DNA of 64,000 nt, from the NCBI RefSeq assembly GCF_000221045.1, contig NC_015856.1:4112542-4176541 (forward strand), read 5' to 3'. The notes beneath the pieces are model-generated. The model did not search any database and was not told the DNA's origin. It was given only the letters and a program-made list of their open reading frames with translations. Below are positions 53,100-60,709 of the stretch, one piece after another (the first letter of the stretch is position 1; every line of letters begins with the position of its first letter). A program made the translations under genes and the position numbers. The stretch is from Collimonas fungivorans Ter331. GTDB lineage: Bacteria; Pseudomonadota; Gammaproteobacteria; Burkholderiales; Burkholderiaceae_D.

Positions 53100-53537
53100 A
53101 TGCCTAAATTAGCCACTCCACTCACCGATATACAGGTCAAAACCCCAAAGCCAAAGGACAAACCCTGTACGTTAGCCTACGACGGTGGCATGTACTTTGA
53201 GGTTATGCCCACCTGCTCAAAGATATGGCGCATGAGTTATCGCCAGTAGAACGGTAAAAACAACCGCCTGACGTTCGGCACCTATCCCGAAGTCTAGCTC
53301 CTGGATGCACGCAAAAAGCGCTTGGATGCAAAAACACTTAAAGCGGCAGGAAATGACTCAGCTCAGGCCAAACGGATAGAAAAGCTAAACAAAGCTACAT
53401 CCAGGGCCAATGCCTTCGAGGCCGTGGCGCGTGAGTGGCATACAAACAAGCTCGATACCTGGCAGGCACGTACTGCGATCAATATCTTGCACCGGCTGGA
53501 AAAGGACGTATTGCCGACGAGCGCGGTGAGGAAGTAA
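53100..53537 (+). pseudogene. Remnant of P4-type tyrosine integrase
   Basis: The frame starts MPKLATPLTDIQVKTPKPKDKP and continues LAYDGGMYFEV, the arm-type N-domain of P4-family integrases. TAG codons at 53247 and 53295 break it, though the frame reads on through LTFGTYPEV and DARKKRLDAKT. It ends before any catalytic domain. Together with the tRNA-Met beside it this is a residue of a lost island. It is surely non-functional. Confidence 0.75.
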
Positions 53538-53731
53538 TCGACATCCGACACCGAATGGAAAAGGCCCGTCGCGACGGCATCAAAGAAATAGCAGACAAAT
53601 ATGGCATCTCAGAAAACACTGTGCGCACATATCATGAGGCAAAAAAAAACAATCGATTGGGTTTGGTGCGTCGCCGGGAAAAACTCCATGCGAACGTCCG
53701 ACGGAACAATTATTTCCGAGCTCCTGGGTGA
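53435..53731 (+). pseudogene. Short ORF with helix-turn-helix-like segment
   Basis: A 98-codon frame, out of phase with the integrase remnant, contains IADKYGISENTVRTYHEAKKN, like a helix-turn-helix of phage or transposase origin, but has no good start and ends abruptly. It is probably a fragment of a lost mobile element. Low confidence. Confidence 0.3.
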
Positions 53732-53830
53732 TCCCCACGAACTACAAAGATCCGCCCTTGTTCGAGCGCGTGGGGTTCTTCAATATCCAGAACTACTTTT
53801 GACCATTTGACGTGCGCTAGAAATGAAAAA

Positions 53831-54346
53831 TTACTTCTGGCATTTGCACTCTTGGGTTAGCAGTTGAAGACGCTCGATGAAATTATGCGTGGCGCGCTCA
53901 AGCAAAGGCTTAGTCAATGCGGAAAAGTGCTCGGTTAATTTAGGCAATGCTTCTTGAGCGGCCATGACGTCTTTCTTGCCAAGGGGGGACGTGTAAAAAG
54001 CCACGAGGCCGTCAATTTCTTGGTCACTGAAACGCTCACCATAAACCTTCGCCCAGACGGCAACAATGTCTTGAGCGGACCAAGGCGTCTCCACTGACTT
54101 CAGAAATTCATCAAAGGCGAACCTGAAACGCGCGTCAAATTCTTTGGTTGGTTTGAGTTGAGCCATAATTTGGCCCAGCGCAGCCTTAGCTTGTTTCCTC
54201 TGCTCCAATCGTCCGGAGTCGATTTGTTGTTGAAACATTTGGACAAGTCCCTGAGCCTCCATAAGTGTGCGAATTTTTTCCGTACGGTCAACGGCAAAGC
54301 ACGTCGACGACACAAGGATTAACAGGAAAAGTGCAATGGTGCGCAT
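53831..54346 (-). CDS. DUF2059-type periplasmic protein
   Basis: The 171-residue precursor has a signal peptide (MRTIALFLLILVSSTCFA) followed by a helical domain typical of DUF2059 (VWAKVYGERFSDQEIDGLVAFYTSPLGKK), of unknown role. Codon use is less GC-rich than neighbours, possibly reflecting acquisition. Confidence 0.72.
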   Translation of the reverse strand: MRTIALFLLILVSSTCFAVDRTEKIRTLMEAQGLVQMFQQQIDSGRLEQRKQAKAALGQIMAQLKPTKEFDARFRFAFDEFLKSVETPWSAQDIVAVWAKVYGERFSDQEIDGLVAFYTSPLGKKDVMAAQEALPKLTEHFSALTKPLLERATHNFIERLQLLTQECKCQK

Positions 54347-54488
54347 GAGACTCCTTTTATGATTTCGTATATTGTTGGTGAAGGTGTGTCACACAAATCC
54401 GCTTGAGACAAGTTTGCCACAGGGAAACAACAAAACTCTAGATTTGACCTGACACTTCATGCCACGTCAAGTGTGAGTTAGCGCATCT

Positions 54489-54529
54489 GATGGGATAAAC
54501 CGTTTATCCCATCGACCCGTTTTTTCTTT
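54489..54529 (+). other. Palindrome followed by T run in a 315-base gap
   Basis: GATGGGATAAAC (54489-54500) and GTTTATCCCATC (54502-54513) form a 12-base perfect inverted repeat, followed by TTTTTTCTTTT at 54520. The 315-base gap between the DUF2059 gene and the fimbrial operon holds nothing else that I recognise. It may be a terminator for a plus-strand transcript or an operator. Confidence 0.5.
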
Positions 54530-54661
54530 TCCGCTTCAAAAAAATATGATGCTCTCCATCGACACGGGCTTACCGCGTCGGATGACTCGCAAACACCGAA
54601 AGGATTTCGTGGAGAAGATTGGAGATCGACTTAACTGAACGGTATTACCCTTGCATCCGGC

Positions 54662-55609
54662 TCAGTTGTAGGTGATGGTGAAAGTGGCAGCGCTGTTAGC
54701 CACGCCAGGGCTGACGGTGGCTGCCGTCTGGTAATACCGGGCAACCAGCGGGATGTTGTAGTTTCCTGCCGCGGCGGCGGTACCGGTAGCAATCGGAACG
54801 CCCAAGGCAACCGGTGTACCGCCATGCAGCAGCTGCACCCCCGCGCCTTGCGCGGTCGTGCCGGCCGAAGGGGACAACGCCAATACGCCCGCGATGCCGG
54901 AACTGTCGTGCGTGCCGTCCAGCGTGATATTGACCTTGGTTCCTGCGTCACAATCAAGAGCGACGTTAAAATTGGAGCCTGGTGTCTCCACAGTGGCGCC
55001 AGGGCCGGTAAACCTGTTCAGATTGACGTCCCCCAGCGGCACCGAGATCGCGGCGTTGGAGACGGAACAAGAGACAGGAACGATTTGTCCCCCGCTTCCT
55101 GCATTGATATAAGTAATCCAATAGTTGCTCTTAACAGCAAAACCCGCATACCGGCCCAGGGTTATCTGTCCAACAGAAACAGGGCCGGTTTTGATCAGTT
55201 CGACGGTCCAATTTGCATTAATCAATGAAAAGGTTCCAGCGATGGTAGCTAGCTCAAATGGAACAACTCGTGGAGTGGTCTGGTTGACAAACGTAATACG
55301 GATTCCGACACCCGCCACATTTGTCGGGGCAATGCCACTCACTGGAACCCAGCCGTTTGTATAGGCCGAATTTAATAAAGTGCTAGCGCCTGTACAACTC
55401 AGATACTCCTGGGTGCCGGCCACCAAAGGTGTAATTATTGAAGATATAGTGCTGCCAACCGGCAAATCTCTTTGAACAGGGATAGTCGCAGGGAAGTTGA
55501 AGGTTATTGTTTTCCCGCTCCACCCGTTGAGAGCGGAACACGCTGCCATCGACGGCAATGAGTAGATCGCCAATAAACAAGCTACCCCGGTTAATAATAT
55601 TTTCTTCAT
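54662..55609 (-). CDS. Fimbrial tip adhesin / minor fimbrial subunit
   Basis: The 315-residue precursor has a signal peptide (MKKILLTGVACLLAIYSLPSMAA), an N-terminal two-Cys lectin-like domain and a C-terminal pilin domain ending TFTITYN, as in tip adhesins of the chaperone-usher pathway. ATG at 55609 is preferred over upstream frame. It lies after the usher gene, as usual for tip adhesin genes. Confidence 0.75.
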   Translation of the reverse strand: MKKILLTGVACLLAIYSLPSMAACSALNGWSGKTITFNFPATIPVQRDLPVGSTISSIITPLVAGTQEYLSCTGASTLLNSAYTNGWVPVSGIAPTNVAGVGIRITFVNQTTPRVVPFELATIAGTFSLINANWTVELIKTGPVSVGQITLGRYAGFAVKSNYWITYINAGSGGQIVPVSCSVSNAAISVPLGDVNLNRFTGPGATVETPGSNFNVALDCDAGTKVNITLDGTHDSSGIAGVLALSPSAGTTAQGAGVQLLHGGTPVALGVPIATGTAAAAGNYNIPLVARYYQTAATVSPGVANSAATFTITYN

Positions 55610-55655
55610 GCAATGGCTCTCTATATAAAATTTCTTCGTTCGATATCTAAAAGCA

Positions 55656-55752
55656 GTAGGGTGGGCACCCGTGCCCAAGCAGTGCCCCGGGCGTTCGTGC
55701 CGCGAGCGTTCGAGCTACGTACCGTCCGCGTGGGCACAGGTGCCCACCCTAC
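55656..55752. repeat. REPIN E
   Basis: A REP palindrome at 55656-55681 (with CCCAAGC in place of CCCACGC) and its inverse at 55728-55752 face each other. The gap of about 46 bases includes three loosely repeated CGTTCG units (GCGTTCGTGCCG and GCGTTCGAGCTA). It separates the usher gene from the adhesin gene within the fimbrial operon. Confidence 0.88.
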
Positions 55753-55775
55753 CTGCTCGCATGCAAGACAATCGC

Positions 55776-58457
55776 TCATGGACGGGGGCTGCAAACTCCC
55801 TCGGCCAGTGTTGCATTCATTTGCCGCTTGCCTTCCGGCGGCAGCACATAGCTGATGCGGCACTGGCTGCCCGGCGCATCGCCCCACTTGACGGTCAGGC
55901 TGCCGCTATCGGCAACACCGCGCACGAAGGCCTTGCTGCCCTGTCCGACCACGCCGACTGCCTGCCCGGCTTCATCCAGCACCTCGGCCGCAAACGGCAT
56001 CGGCTGGCCATCCTGCTGCAGGGCCTTGAGCACCACGGCGCGGCCGCTGACCGTCTCGAACTTGAGCAGGCTGACCGCGCCCAGCGTCGGCGCCACGGTC
56101 TGCGTGGTTTCCTTCAGCTCGACGCTGTCGGCCGTGCCCTTGGGATCGACGCCGACGACATTGTTCTGGAACGGCGTCAGGTACGGCACCACGCCGTAGC
56201 CGCGGCGGTCCAGGCTGACGTTGGAAACGTTGGTGAGGCCGGCGCCTTCGGCATCCGGCGCATGCACCAGGCCGATGGTGTCGCCCAGGCTCTGCGCCAG
56301 CGCCACGCCGCCGCCATGCACCACCACGCCGCCATCGGCGCCGAACGACAGTTGTCCGCGGTCGCCGTACTGGCTGTAGCCGGCCCGCAACAGGGCGCTG
56401 CTGCCGCGATAGCCGCCGCTGAGGTTAAAGGCATTGCTGTTGCCACCGTCGCCGCTGCGGTGGTCGGCGGAGACGGCATAGTTGAGGTTGCCCTGCTCGC
56501 CCAGGCTGCCGTTGACGCCGACATTGAGCCGGTTGCTGCTCTGGTCGCCGCTGTTGCGGGTCAGCGTGCTGGTCATGTTGGGCGCGCGGACAGCACGGCC
56601 CAGCGGCATGCTCAGGCTCAGCATGATGCTGTTGTCGATGCGGCCTTTGTCGTAACCCGGGCCGAAGAAAACGCTGTCGCTTTGCTGCTGCTCCCCATCC
56701 AGCGGCGCGGCCTGGATGCGCGAGCGCTGCACCGATACATTCCAGCTGACGCTGTTCCAGGTTGATCCGTAGCCGGCGGAAAACGAGGTCTGGCGTCCCT
56801 GGCGGTTGCCCCAATAGTCGACCGAACTGCCGTACAGGCTGAGCGTGCCCGGGCCGACTTTCTGACTCAGGCTGAGGTCGAGGCGGCTCTTCTGGCGCGC
56901 ATACTGGTTGATATCCTGGCCGCGGCTGGCGAGGTCGCGCAGGTTCACTGCATCCGGCAAGCTCAGGTAGCCGCTGGTCGAAAAACGATAGGCGCCGAGC
57001 GCGAAATTGGTGCCCGTTTCCGGGATGTTCTTGTTGTAAGCAACGCCATAGCTTTGCCCCTGCAACGCGCCGTGGCCCGCCACGCTGGTGCGCGAGGCCG
57101 TGGCATCCATCGAGATCGCGCCGACTGGCGTAGCGAACGCGGTGCCGAGCTTGGCTTGCGTATAGCCGTTGGAGACGGTGGCGCCGCCGTACAGGGTGAC
57201 GGCGTTGCTGACGCCATGCTGCAGCGTGGCCTGCATCACGAACGGCGTATCGCCTTCGACGCCATATTGTTTCAGCTGGCCGGCGGCCACGCTGTACTTG
57301 GTGGTATCGGCGCGCAGTAATTGCGGCAGCGCTGCGTAAGGCACGACAAAGGTATTCTTGCGGCCGCTGGCCTCGGTCACCGTGACCGTCAGGTCGCCAC
57401 CGTAACCGGTAGGATAAAGATCGTCGATGACAAACGGCCCGGGCGCCACCGTGGTTTCATAAATCTTGTAGCCGTTCTGGTGGATGCTGACCGTGGCGTT
57501 GCTCTCCGCAATCCCGCGCACCACCGGCGCATAGCCTTGCTGCGATTGCGGCAGCATGCGGTCGTCCGAGGCCAGGCGGACGCCGCGCAGGCGCACGCTG
57601 TCCATGATCTGGCCGCTGCTGAAGCTGTCGCCGATGACCAGCTGCGATTGGATGCCGGCGATGCTGCGCTGCAGATAGGTCGCCGTATTCTGGTAGGCAG
57701 TGCGGCCGCGCTGCGAATTCCAGCCCTGCGAACCCTGATGGCGCAAACGCCATTCGCCCATGTTCACACCGCCCGTCAAGCCCAGGTAGGATTGCGTGCC
57801 GCCGTCGCCGCTGGTGGCGGCGGAACTGCTGAAATTGTAAGACAGCATGGCGGCGTTGATGCCGTTGTCCCAGTGCGACGGATCGACATAGCCTCGCGCC
57901 GACAGGTTCATGAAGATTTGCGGAATGCTGACCGACAATACCTGCTGGCCGGCATCGAACGCGGTGGTGGCGCCCGGTATCCAGTTATCCAGGTCGCCGC
58001 ATAACGGGCCTTCCGGGATCTGCCGCTCAACCACGTCAGCCGTGTCGGCCGCACCGGGACGGCCGCCGCCGCGCGCTACCTTGTCCGGATCGACGCCCAG
58101 CTGCACCAGCATGGCGCGGTCGAAACAGGCTGCCGCGCTGTCCTTGCCGTCGACAGCGCTGAAGCGGACATCGCGCCGCCCTTGCAGGTTTTCATTGACG
58201 ATCACATCGACGCGATAGGTCCCGGGCAACACCACGTTGCCCTTTTCGAAACGCGAAAAATCGGCCCCTGCCATGCCGCCGTTGGCAAACATGCCGACGT
58301 CGAACGACATCGCCGCGGCTTTTGGTTCTGCAGCCACAGCCGGCGCCGCCAGCACGCCGGAAAACATGCCGCCGATCAGCAAGCTCAGCAAGCGCGGCTG
58401 CAGCAGCGGTTCGGCAGCTGCAGTACGGCGGGTAGTCGGCTTGATGGATGGCGGCAT
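55776..58457 (-). CDS. Fimbrial outer-membrane usher
   Basis: The 893-residue protein is a FimD/PapC-type usher: signal peptide, N-terminal chaperone-binding domain (FDVGMFANGGMAGADFSRFEKG), beta-barrel with plug (residues about 150-750) and two C-terminal domains including VGQGSKAFVRGVADSGSLTVKWG and the final QCRISYVLPPEGKRQ. It exports and assembles pilus subunits. ATG at 58457 is where homology begins. It lies after the chaperone gene. Confidence 0.92.
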   Translation of the reverse strand: MPPSIKPTTRRTAAAEPLLQPRLLSLLIGGMFSGVLAAPAVAAEPKAAAMSFDVGMFANGGMAGADFSRFEKGNVVLPGTYRVDVIVNENLQGRRDVRFSAVDGKDSAAACFDRAMLVQLGVDPDKVARGGGRPGAADTADVVERQIPEGPLCGDLDNWIPGATTAFDAGQQVLSVSIPQIFMNLSARGYVDPSHWDNGINAAMLSYNFSSSAATSGDGGTQSYLGLTGGVNMGEWRLRHQGSQGWNSQRGRTAYQNTATYLQRSIAGIQSQLVIGDSFSSGQIMDSVRLRGVRLASDDRMLPQSQQGYAPVVRGIAESNATVSIHQNGYKIYETTVAPGPFVIDDLYPTGYGGDLTVTVTEASGRKNTFVVPYAALPQLLRADTTKYSVAAGQLKQYGVEGDTPFVMQATLQHGVSNAVTLYGGATVSNGYTQAKLGTAFATPVGAISMDATASRTSVAGHGALQGQSYGVAYNKNIPETGTNFALGAYRFSTSGYLSLPDAVNLRDLASRGQDINQYARQKSRLDLSLSQKVGPGTLSLYGSSVDYWGNRQGRQTSFSAGYGSTWNSVSWNVSVQRSRIQAAPLDGEQQQSDSVFFGPGYDKGRIDNSIMLSLSMPLGRAVRAPNMTSTLTRNSGDQSSNRLNVGVNGSLGEQGNLNYAVSADHRSGDGGNSNAFNLSGGYRGSSALLRAGYSQYGDRGQLSFGADGGVVVHGGGVALAQSLGDTIGLVHAPDAEGAGLTNVSNVSLDRRGYGVVPYLTPFQNNVVGVDPKGTADSVELKETTQTVAPTLGAVSLLKFETVSGRAVVLKALQQDGQPMPFAAEVLDEAGQAVGVVGQGSKAFVRGVADSGSLTVKWGDAPGSQCRISYVLPPEGKRQMNATLAEGVCSPRP

Positions 58458-58475
58458 TATTTTTCCCAAAAATCG

Positions 58476-58572
58476 GTAGGGTGGGCACAGCGTGCCCACG
58501 CGGAAATTCACATTGTCTATCCGGACTGGCGCTCCGGTTATTACTGTCCAGCGTGGGCGCTACCCGCCTTAC
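58476..58572. repeat. REPIN F, partly degenerate
   Basis: An intact REP copy at 58476-58502 (GTAGGGTGGGCACAGC...) faces a degenerate inverse at 58551-58572 (GCGTGGGCGCTACCCGCCTTAC). The decayed copy suggests this pair is older than the others. Confidence 0.7.
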
Positions 58573-58589
58573 GGCTTCATGCATTACCT

Positions 58590-58660
58590 GTAGGGTGGGC
58601 ACCTGTGCCCACGCGGACGTAACGCGCACCGCGTGGGCAAAAAAACCTTGCCCACCCTAC
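58590..58660. repeat. REPIN G
   Basis: A full REP pair, 58590-58617 and 58631-58660, lies only 17 bases from REPIN F. Its right end supplies the TAG stop of the chaperone gene: the final CTAC at 58657-58660 reads GTAG on the minus strand. Confidence 0.9.
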
Positions 58661-59424
58661 GGCTGCAACGCCGCTTGCATCGGCACGAAAGCGCCGTAGT
58701 CATTGATCATCGAAAACTGCACATGGGCGCCGGCCGGCAAGGCGCCGACCTTGTCCTTGAGCAGGTAACGCTGGCTGCCGCCGGGGGCGACCATTTCATA
58801 CTGATCGCTGTGGTTCAAGCGAGCATCAGGCTGGGCGCCAAGCGCCAGGGCGACATCCTGAAACGACACGTAATAGGGCGAGGGATTGCGCACTTCCAGC
58901 ACACTGCCCTGCTCAGTCTTGAGCAAGGACCAGCGCAGCTGGGCTGCCGCATCCTGCGGCGTGCCGGGCAAACCCTGGGGACGGAAAAACACCTTGGTGC
59001 GGATGCGGAAGCCGAAACGCAGCTGGTTCTCGCCGTTCTCCAGCTTGGGCGGCACCTCCAGCACATTCAGCCAGAATGCCGATTCCTTGTCGGCCGGCAG
59101 CGGCTCCTTGGTATAGACCATGCGCAAAGACTGGCTTTTGCCAGGTTCCATGCGGAACACCGGCGGCGTGATGGTAAACGGCACATCGCTCTGTTCCGGC
59201 GTCAGTTTTTCATTGCCGCTGTCGAGCCATACTTGCACCAGGCGCGGCAGCTTCTTATCGTCGTTGGTCAGCTGGATGGTGATTTCCCGGCTCTGCGCCG
59301 GATAGATCTGGCGCGTGCCGCCGATCACCACGCCGGCCTGTGCCGGCAACATCGTCAGCCAACCCGCAACACACAATACGGCCAGGCTCAGGGTGCGTCG
59401 CAACGCATGACTTGGATAGCGCAT
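58657..59424 (-). CDS. Fimbrial periplasmic chaperone
   Basis: The 255-residue precursor has a signal peptide ending near AQAGV, then two Ig-like domains as in PapD/FimC: the G1-strand region GTRQIYPAQSREITIQL and RMVYTKEPLPADKESAFWLNVLEVPP. It folds and delivers pilin subunits to the usher. Its stop codon lies within a REP element. Confidence 0.92.
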   Translation of the reverse strand: MRYPSHALRRTLSLAVLCVAGWLTMLPAQAGVVIGGTRQIYPAQSREITIQLTNDDKKLPRLVQVWLDSGNEKLTPEQSDVPFTITPPVFRMEPGKSQSLRMVYTKEPLPADKESAFWLNVLEVPPKLENGENQLRFGFRIRTKVFFRPQGLPGTPQDAAAQLRWSLLKTEQGSVLEVRNPSPYYVSFQDVALALGAQPDARLNHSDQYEMVAPGGSQRYLLKDKVGALPAGAHVQFSMINDYGAFVPMQAALQP

Positions 59425-59511
59425 TTTATTTTCTCGGTAGACGGTAAGTTCGTCCGGCCAGCGTGGCCGGACGAAGACGGCCCCGCTTAGCGGAGGCCGA
59501 AGCGGTTTGAT

Positions 59512-60084
59512 TTAAGGAAAAACCACGGTGTAACGGACGTTGGTGTCCACCAGGCCGACGGTAGATGCACCGCCGACGGCGATGTACTGGGCCTGGAATG
59601 GCAGCACTGCAGTGTTGCCAGCCACTGTCACTTCAGCTGAAGGAGTGCCGGTAGCCAGGTTGAGTGGCGCATTGGCAGCGTTGCTGTCGAGGATTTGCAC
59701 TTCAACGTTGGTGGCAGGGGTTCCAGTAGCCAGGTTTGCCAGGTTGCCGGTGGCCGGGTTGATCGCTGCGCTGGTCGTGTCGAACAGGATCGCGGCACGG
59801 GTGCCGTCCGGGCAGGTAGCGCCAGGGCCAGTGCCCAGCATGATGGAGAAAGGCTTGGCGGCAGCGACGTTGCCGGCAGCTGCCAGCGCCGTTGTTTGCA
59901 CAGGCAGCAAATCGACAGAGAAATCACCGCCGGTGCCTGGCGTGGTGCCAGGGCCGCCGCTGACGGTGCAAGTCAGGCCTTTGATTTCACCGGTGATGGT
60001 GATGGTGCCGTCCACGGCGAAAGCCGGGGTTGCGATGAAGCCGGCTGCTGCCAGCAAGGCAACGATTAATGCATTTTTTTTCAC
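59512..60084 (-). CDS. Major fimbrial subunit
   Basis: The 190-residue precursor has a signal peptide (KKNALIVALLAAAGFIATPAFAV) and a pilin domain (GTITITGEIKGLTCTVSGG at the start, two Cys, and NVRYTVVFP at the end). The start is a GTG at 60084, since AGGAATAC precedes it and no ATG fits. It is the first gene of the pilus operon (subunit, chaperone, usher, adhesin). Confidence 0.85.
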   Translation of the reverse strand: MKKNALIVALLAAAGFIATPAFAVDGTITITGEIKGLTCTVSGGPGTTPGTGGDFSVDLLPVQTTALAAAGNVAAAKPFSIMLGTGPGATCPDGTRAAILFDTTSAAINPATGNLANLATGTPATNVEVQILDSNAANAPLNLATGTPSAEVTVAGNTAVLPFQAQYIAVGGASTVGLVDTNVRYTVVFP

Positions 60085-60382
60085 GATGTATTCCTGGTGG
60101 GTTAAAGAAATCTCCTGTTTAGGAGCCAGGGAATTTTATTTTTTGTGAAGGAAAAAAGATGGAGGGGAAAGATGATAGATGTGTAGGAAAAGTCCTCAAA
60201 TAATTTCTTTGTAAGCTTTTACTTAAGCAGTGTTTCGTATCCCCCCACACACCGGAAAGCTAGGTAGCGTCGGACAACGTACCCAAGAAGCCACGACAGC
60301 GCCCTAGCCCGGGCGTGGATCAGAACCAGAGCCTCGCATTCGGCATCGGCTGCAACACCGTGGGCGAGGGTGTTTCCAGCTG

Positions 60383-60461
60383 GTAGGGTGGGCAAGATTT
60401 TTTTGCCCACGCGGTACCGCACGATGGCTGCGTCCGCGTGGGCACGGAGTGCCCACCCTAC
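60383..60461. repeat. REPIN H
   Basis: A REP pair (60383-60413 and about 60436-60461) stands alone in the 625-base gap between the fimbrial operon and the YadA-like gene. That gap otherwise holds only AT-rich promoter-like sequence and no recognisable gene. Confidence 0.88.
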
Positions 60462-60709
60462 GACTCCGGCGGTGCGAGGATGGTCTCGGGAGCCGCTCAA
60501 GCGCAGGTTTCTATCACGAAGAAACATCGGCAATTGCAAAATTGTTACACCTTTCACAATTCCTTACACTCCTCCCGGCAAACATCCAGTTAACAGATTT
60601 TTCCTACAGATAGGCAGGACTGCGCCGACAGATATCCACGTCGTTGAAACCTAAAATCCGTCCGTCAAAAGTTTTTTCGTTCCATTCATTGTTATCAATC
60701 GGAGGTTTT

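Noticed and set aside
53435-53731. Intact DNA-binding protein next to the integrase remnant
   Set aside because: The frame has no good start signal and lies in decayed mobile-element sequence; it was kept only as a low-confidence fragment.
58476-58660. CRISPR-like array of repeats near 58.5 kb
   Set aside because: The repeats are inverted pairs with unequal spacers and no cas genes; they belong to the REP/REPIN family.
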